From: Solirubrobacteraceae bacterium | GTDB taxonomy: Bacteria; Actinomycetota; Thermoleophilia; Solirubrobacterales; Solirubrobacteraceae | Assembly: GCA_030690545.1 (NCBI GenBank) | Contig: JAUYGN010000089.1 | Location: 1-47,420, forward strand | Direction: 5' to 3' | Length of the DNA stretch: 47,420 nt | Shown here: positions 43,183 through 47,420 of the stretch, piece after piece | How the letters are laid out: each line of letters starts with the position of its first letter | Numbering within the stretch: position 1 is the stretch's first letter | Translations under genes and position numbers: made by a program | Notes under the pieces: generated by a model | Database searches by the model: none | What the model saw: only the letters and a program-made list of their open reading frames with translations | What the model was told of the DNA's origin: nothing

Positions 43183-43872
43183 ATGCCGAGCCCGGTCCGA
43201 CGCGCCGCCCTGAAGGCCCGGCGCGCCGCCCAGCAGGCGCGCCGCCTGAAGTCCCGCTTGCAGGCCGTCGAGCACCTGCGCCGCACGCTCAACAACGCCG
43301 ACGGCACCGTCGCGCTGCAGGACAAGGCGCGCGAGCACATCGCCGACGGCACGCTCGTGATGGGCAACATGAGCTACTACGCGCCGAACGTCGTCAAGTA
43401 CAAGGGCGACACGGGCCGCGTGATCATCGGCAACTTCGCCTCCGTCGCGCCCGACGCGGACTTCTACGTCGGCGGCCTGCACCGCGTCGAGTGGGTCTCG
43501 CTGTACGGCCTGCGCGCGATGCTCGAGCTGCCGGGAGCCTACGAGGACGGCTTCACGCACGGCAACGGCGACATCGTCGTCGGCAGCGACACGTGGGTGA
43601 CGAACGGCTGCACGGTGATGTCCGGCGTGACGATCGGCGACGGCGCGGTCGTCGGCACGAAGGCCGTCGTCGCCAAGGACGTGCGGCCCTACGCGATCGT
43701 CGTCGGCAATCCGGCGCGCGAGATCGGCCGGCGCTTCGGCGACGAGCAGGTCGACGCGCTGCTGCGGATCAAGTGGTGGGACTGGCCGACCGAGGTCGTC
43801 AAGCAGCGCGTCGAGGAGCTGTCGAGCCCGGACGTCGACGCCTTCATCGCCCGCTACGACCCGGCGCGATAG
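43183..43872 (+). CDS. CatB-related O-acetyltransferase (left-handed beta-helix)
   Basis: A 229-residue hexapeptide acyltransferase of the xenobiotic/CatB type. A basic coiled N-terminus (ARRAAQQARRLKSRLQAVEH) precedes beta-helix turns (GRVIIGNFASVAPDADFYVGG, GDIVVGSDTWVTNGCTVMSG, VTIGDGAVVGTKAVVAKDV) and the C-terminal YAIVVGNPAREIGRRFG. The catalytic-type His is in GGLHRVEW. In polysaccharide clusters these acetylate sugars. The TAG stop overlaps the GTG start of the glycosyltransferase by one base, so the pair is coupled. Confidence 0.88.
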   Translation: MPSPVRRAALKARRAAQQARRLKSRLQAVEHLRRTLNNADGTVALQDKAREHIADGTLVMGNMSYYAPNVVKYKGDTGRVIIGNFASVAPDADFYVGGLHRVEWVSLYGLRAMLELPGAYEDGFTHGNGDIVVGSDTWVTNGCTVMSGVTIGDGAVVGTKAVVAKDVRPYAIVVGNPAREIGRRFGDEQVDALLRIKWWDWPTEVVKQRVEELSSPDVDAFIARYDPAR

Positions 43873-44822
43873 TGGACGCCGCCGCGGACGGCTCCGGCGT
43901 CGCCGTCGTCATCGTCAACTACAACGGCGAGCTGCTGCTGCCCGACTGCCTCGCCGCGCTCGCCGCGCAGACGCTGGCGCCCGAGGAGATCGTCGTCGCC
44001 GACAACGGCTCGCGCGACGCGTCGCTGACGATGCTGCGCGCGCGCCACCCCGACGTCCGGCGCCTGGCGCTCGGCAGCAACCTCGGCTTCGGCGGCGGCG
44101 CCAACCGCGGCGTCGACAGCACCGCAGCGCCCTGGGTCTGCGTCCTGAACTCCGACGCGACCCCCGCCCCGGACTGGCTGGCACGGCTCACCGCGGCACC
44201 GCGCGACGACCGGACCTGGGCGCTGGGCAGCGTCCTCGTGAGCGCGTCGAGCGGACGGATCGAGAGCGCCGGCGACCAGTACGCGCCGCAGGGCTTCGCC
44301 TACAAGCTGCTGCGCGACCGCCCGCTCGACGCGCTTCCGAGCGAGCCCTACCGCGTCTTCGCCGCGCCCGGCGCGGCGCCGGTCTTCCGGCGCGACGTCT
44401 TCGAGCGGCTCGGCGGCTACGAGGAGCGCTTCTTCCTGTACTACGAGGACGTCGACCTCGCCTTCCGCGCGGTGCTGGCGGGCTATCACGCGCTGCTCGT
44501 GCCGGCCGCGCGAGTCACCCACCGGCTCGGGGCGACGACCCGCTCGCGCGCCCGCGCGCGCTTCTACGTCGCCCGCAACAGCGCCTGGTGCGCCACGCGC
44601 TGCCTGCCGCAGGCCGCCGCGCGGCCGCTCGCGCGCCGCTGGGCGAGCGAGCTGCGCTCCAACCGCCCGCGCCGGCTCGTGCCGGTCGAGATCGCCGGCC
44701 GGCTCGCCGCGCTGGCCGGGATGCGGCGCGCGCTGCGCGAGCGTCGCGCGATCCAGGCGAGCCGAACCGCGTCGCTGCAGGACGTCGCCGCGATGCTCGA
44801 GCCGCCCGCCGCGGTGCGGTAG
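43872..44822 (+). CDS. GT2 family glycosyltransferase (rhamnosyltransferase-like)
   Basis: A 316-residue GT-A glycosyltransferase with AVVIVNYNGELLLPDCL, VVADNGSRDAS, NLGFGGGANRG, VLNSDATPAPDW (metal-binding position) and ERFFLYYEDVDLAFRA (catalytic ED). These match the WbbL/rhamnosyltransferase branch, which uses nucleotide sugars to extend surface glycans. The last ~90 residues are Arg-rich and may bind membrane. GTG 43872 overlaps the preceding stop as TAGTG. Sugar specificity is not predictable. Confidence 0.88.
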   Translation: MDAAADGSGVAVVIVNYNGELLLPDCLAALAAQTLAPEEIVVADNGSRDASLTMLRARHPDVRRLALGSNLGFGGGANRGVDSTAAPWVCVLNSDATPAPDWLARLTAAPRDDRTWALGSVLVSASSGRIESAGDQYAPQGFAYKLLRDRPLDALPSEPYRVFAAPGAAPVFRRDVFERLGGYEERFFLYYEDVDLAFRAVLAGYHALLVPAARVTHRLGATTRSRARARFYVARNSAWCATRCLPQAAARPLARRWASELRSNRPRRLVPVEIAGRLAALAGMRRALRERRAIQASRTASLQDVAAMLEPPAAVR

Positions 44823-44861
44823 CCGCCGAACCCGCCGTCCCGGCCGGCCCGACCCGGCGAG

Positions 44862-45842
44862 CTACTCGAGCACGATCGACGGCTTCGTCTCGCCGTTGCG
44901 ACGCCGCTGGGACTCCACGTAGGCCTCCGAGCGGAAGTGCAGGACCGGGTCGTCGGACAGCTCGATGCCCGGCGGAACGAGCGTCGGGTCGAACATCGAG
45001 TCGTCGACGGCCTGCTGGTCCTCGTGGATGCGATCGAGCACGAGCGTGCCGGCGCGCACCCGGCGACGATCCTTCGGCCAGTGCTTGGTCAGGTCGTCGA
45101 CGGGGTCGCCGGGCTCGGCCAGCTCGAAGACGAGCGTCCACTCGGCGGGCTCGCGCGCCAACCGTCCGCGGATCTCGCTGAGCAGGTGGAACGGCGGCAG
45201 CTCGCGGTGCTCTTCGGGCGTGATCGGATCGTGCGGCGCCGCCGGCTCCCAGTGGTAGCGAAACGCGCGCCGGTTGCCCTCGGCGTCGACGAGGTAGTAG
45301 GCGTGCAGCCCGCGGTAGGCGGCGGTCGCGAAGCTGCGCGGCGCCGGCGCCGCGACGATGTCGCGAAAGCCGCGCAGGCAGTGCGGGTGGGTCGCCAGGA
45401 AGGTCACGATCCGCGCCGGGTTCGGCAGGCCGGTCGGCAGGCCGCGGCGCTGCGCCGACGCCAGCTTGATGAAGTCCTCGGGAACGCGCGCGGGGAAGTC
45501 GATCAGGCTCAGCGCCGCCCACTCGGCGTTGCCCCCGGAGGGCAGCGCGAAGCGGACCGCCATCCCCATCACGATGCCGGTCTTGGCGCTGCCGCGATCG
45601 ACGTTGTACGGGTTGCCCGCCGAGTTGGACAGCCGCCCGACGACCTCGATCCGATCGCCCTGCATGTGCTCGGCGCTCGTCAGCGCCGCCGCCTCGGGCG
45701 TCGCGGTGAAGTGGCCGCGCACGCCGATCCCGCGGGCGTGCGCGCGGCGAAAGCCGGGCACGCGCGCGATGTAGGTCTCCATGTTGTGCAGCAGGCGCTC
45801 GACGCGCTCAGGGCCGCCGTGCTCGTCGGGGTGGCGGCTCAT
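44862..45842 (-). CDS. Small catalase-family peroxidase (SrpA-like)
   Basis: A 326-residue member of the short haem catalase group, lacking the C-terminal flavodoxin part and much shorter than KatE/KatA. It has the distal His in HARGIGVRGHFTAT, GRLSNSAGNPY near the distal Asn, RGLHAYYLVDAEGNRRAFRYHW, and the proximal Tyr in FRSEAYVESQRRR. It is likely a peroxidase using organic reductants, perhaps with weak catalase activity. No signal peptide. ATG 45842 lacks a good Shine-Dalgarno sequence. It lies 65 nt downstream of the flippase on the same strand. Confidence 0.88.
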   Translation of the reverse strand: MSRHPDEHGGPERVERLLHNMETYIARVPGFRRAHARGIGVRGHFTATPEAAALTSAEHMQGDRIEVVGRLSNSAGNPYNVDRGSAKTGIVMGMAVRFALPSGGNAEWAALSLIDFPARVPEDFIKLASAQRRGLPTGLPNPARIVTFLATHPHCLRGFRDIVAAPAPRSFATAAYRGLHAYYLVDAEGNRRAFRYHWEPAAPHDPITPEEHRELPPFHLLSEIRGRLAREPAEWTLVFELAEPGDPVDDLTKHWPKDRRRVRAGTLVLDRIHEDQQAVDDSMFDPTLVPPGIELSDDPVLHFRSEAYVESQRRRNGETKPSIVLE

Positions 45843-45907
45843 CGCTGGATCACGGCGCAGAGCCTTCCAGACGCGGTGCGAGCTGTCTACGGCGACCGAT
45901 GCGGGTC

Positions 45908-47420
45908 TCAGGCCGTCGCGCCGGGCGCCGGCCGGCGGCGCAGGTAGGCGAGGATCTCGCGCAGCAGCCGGCGCTCGACGAGCGCCGTCGCGGCGAGCGT
46001 CGTGAGGACGTAGAGCGCGAACAGCGCGAGCGCGGCCGGCAGCGAGCCTTCCTCTCCGAAGGCGAGGCGCAGCCCGAGCACGAGGGCGACGGCCGGCACG
46101 CATGGCAGCAGCGCGCGAGCAGTGTGTCGCAGGAAGCGGAAGTCCGGAAACAGGCGCCGCAGGTAGAACATCCGCACCGCGAAGTTCACGCCCTCGACGA
46201 TCAGCGTCGCGAGCGCGAGGCCGGCCAGCCCCTCGGAGGCCAGCAGCGGCAGCGCGATCGCGAGGTAGGCGACGATCGCGATCGCGGCGGCGATCCCGAT
46301 CGGCTTCGTGTCGGCGCGGGCGCGGTAGAACGCGTCCCAGTTGAAGCCGACCTGATGGACCGCGACGGCGACGCCGATCGCCTGCATCAGCCCGATGCCG
46401 GGCCGCCACTGCTCCCCGATACCGAAGCGGACGAGGTCCTCGGCGAACAGCGCCAGCCCGAGCCCGAACGGCGCGCCCCACATGAGCGCCAGCCGGTTGG
46501 ACTTGACGAACGTCTCGTAGAGCAGCTCGGCGCGGTCCTGGACCGCGCAGATCGTGGGGTAGATCGTCTGCGTGATCGCCTGGTCGGCGCGGTCTGAGTA
46601 CTGCGAGATCGTCGACGCCAGCGCGATGATGCCGACGCCCGCCAGGCCGAGCTTCGCCTCGCCGACGATCAGCAGCCCCTGGCCGACGACGATCCCCGAC
46701 GCGCCGGCGAAGAACAGCGGCCAGGAGAACGACGCGTAGGAGCGCAGCGTCGTGCGATCGAAGGTCCAGCGGAAGCGGTACGGCGACGCGCGCAGCGAGA
46801 CGAACGCCCCGACCCAGGCCCCCGCGACGACGCCGATGATCAGCGACCAGTAGTTCAGGCCCGCGAACAGCAGCCCGACGGCGATGATGAACGCCGCGAT
46901 CGGGTCGAGGATCTGCAGCTTGCGCTGGCGCACGAAGTTCATCTCGCGGTAGAAGATCCACAGCGGTGCCTGCAGCGCCTGGGCGGGCACGACGAGCAGG
47001 GCGAACAGCGCCGGCGCGATGATCGCGTCGTTGTCGAGGATCACCGCCAGCCCCGGAACGAGCATCAGGCCGGCGACGAGCACGATCCCCGCGACCGACA
47101 GCTCGAGCGTCATCGCCTTGCGAAACGCGAGCTCCTGATCGGGCTCGTCCTGCTGGATGTACTTGTCGCCGATGCCGACCTGGCGCAGGAACATCAGCGT
47201 GTAGAGGACGACGAGGACGACGCCCCAGACGCCGTACTCGGCGGTCGTCACGAAGGCCGCGACGAGGAAGCCGCGCAGCAGGTTCAGCGTGTTGACGCTG
47301 AGCAGGAACACGGTGTTGACGATCGTCCCGCGGGCGGTGCGGATGCGCAGCCCCGACCCGGCCTCGATCCGCCCGCCCGGGACCGGCGGCTGCTGCGGCG
47401 CGGCCGGCGACGGCTCGGGC
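45908..47420 (-). CDS. Polysaccharide flippase (Wzx/MATE-like), 5' end beyond window
   Basis: Partial gene; the frame stays open to the right edge, adding 36 codons (P/Q-rich, then GLRIRTARGTIVNT) before the GTG at 47311. The visible ~503 residues have 12-14 hydrophobic helices of the polysaccharide-transporter/MATE-like superfamily, starting NTVFLLSVNTLNLLRGFLVA and including SFSWPLFFAGASGIVVGQGLL and RADQAITQTIYPTICA. It probably flips lipid-linked oligosaccharides for capsule or other surface glycan, fitting the GT2, acetyltransferase and methyltransferase neighbours. Confidence 0.88.
   Translation of the reverse strand, partial: PEPSPAAPQQPPVPGGRIEAGSGLRIRTARGTIVNTVFLLSVNTLNLLRGFLVAAFVTTAEYGVWGVVLVVLYTLMFLRQVGIGDKYIQQDEPDQELAFRKAMTLELSVAGIVLVAGLMLVPGLAVILDNDAIIAPALFALLVVPAQALQAPLWIFYREMNFVRQRKLQILDPIAAFIIAVGLLFAGLNYWSLIIGVVAGAWVGAFVSLRASPYRFRWTFDRTTLRSYASFSWPLFFAGASGIVVGQGLLIVGEAKLGLAGVGIIALASTISQYSDRADQAITQTIYPTICAVQDRAELLYETFVKSNRLALMWGAPFGLGLALFAEDLVRFGIGEQWRPGIGLMQAIGVAVAVHQVGFNWDAFYRARADTKPIGIAAAIAIVAYLAIALPLLASEGLAGLALATLIVEGVNFAVRMFYLRRLFPDFRFLRHTARALLPCVPAVALVLGLRLAFGEEGSLPAALALFALYVLTTLAATALVERRLLREILAYLRRRPAPGATA

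Overview
The window reads as a contiguous stretch of chromosome from a very GC-rich actinobacterium. The best guess is class Thermoleophilia, order Solirubrobacterales (Conexibacter/Solirubrobacter/Patulibacter-like). The basis is the GC bias in every codon position, the gene families present (CysO-type sulfur carrier beside threonine synthase, Rv1264-type cyclase, fused SecDF, MscL with a zinc-ribbon tail), the yebC-ruvCAB-secDF-recJ-rel order, and many GTG starts. This placement is inference; no rRNA or marker search was possible. Genes are tightly packed and no gene-free stretch exceeds 300 bases.

Region 1 (1-7640, minus strand) is a pyrimidine operon in the order pyrR-pyrB-pyrC-carA-carB-pyrK, with pyrK cut by the window edge. 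Most junctions overlap by 1-8 nt, so translation is probably coupled. A hairpin matching the PyrR-binding loop overlaps the pyrR ribosome binding site, so UMP-dependent repression of the whole operon is likely. Region 2 (7670-13000) holds RNase Z, MscL, a fusion of an LPG-synthase/flippase-type membrane domain with a polyprenol-phosphate mannose synthase, tRNA-Arg(CCG), and an animal-type haem peroxidase. A perfect CRP-type palindrome lies upstream of the peroxidase. Region 3 (13140-22364) holds an alpha/beta hydrolase, LigD (PE-LIG-POL order), a secreted propeller-like protein, a CysO homologue next to threonine synthase, CorA, a diacylglycerol-kinase-family lipid kinase, a small zinc-ribbon protein and a Uma2 nuclease.

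Region 4 (22377-36685) is mainly minus strand and keeps a conserved block: yebC, ruvC-ruvA-ruvB, secDF, recJ, rel. Small secreted and membrane proteins are interleaved. A divergent pair is inserted between yebC and ruvC: a DUF3817 protein and a class III adenylate cyclase with an altered catalytic residue. Region 5 (36839-47420) is an envelope and glycan neighbourhood: phosphomannomutase, metallo-beta-lactamase-fold hydrolase, secreted Cys-rich protein, secreted SGNH hydrolase, two methyltransferases, a DedA remnant, a hexapeptide acetyltransferase, a GT2 glycosyltransferase, a small catalase and a polysaccharide flippase cut by the right edge.

Across the window, at least nine genes have a TANNNT hexamer 6-9 nt before the start codon and no Shine-Dalgarno sequence. 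This is the signature of leaderless transcription. It helped settle several starts and is probably the main mode of initiation for first genes here. No CRISPR array, prophage, IS element or clear defence island was seen.
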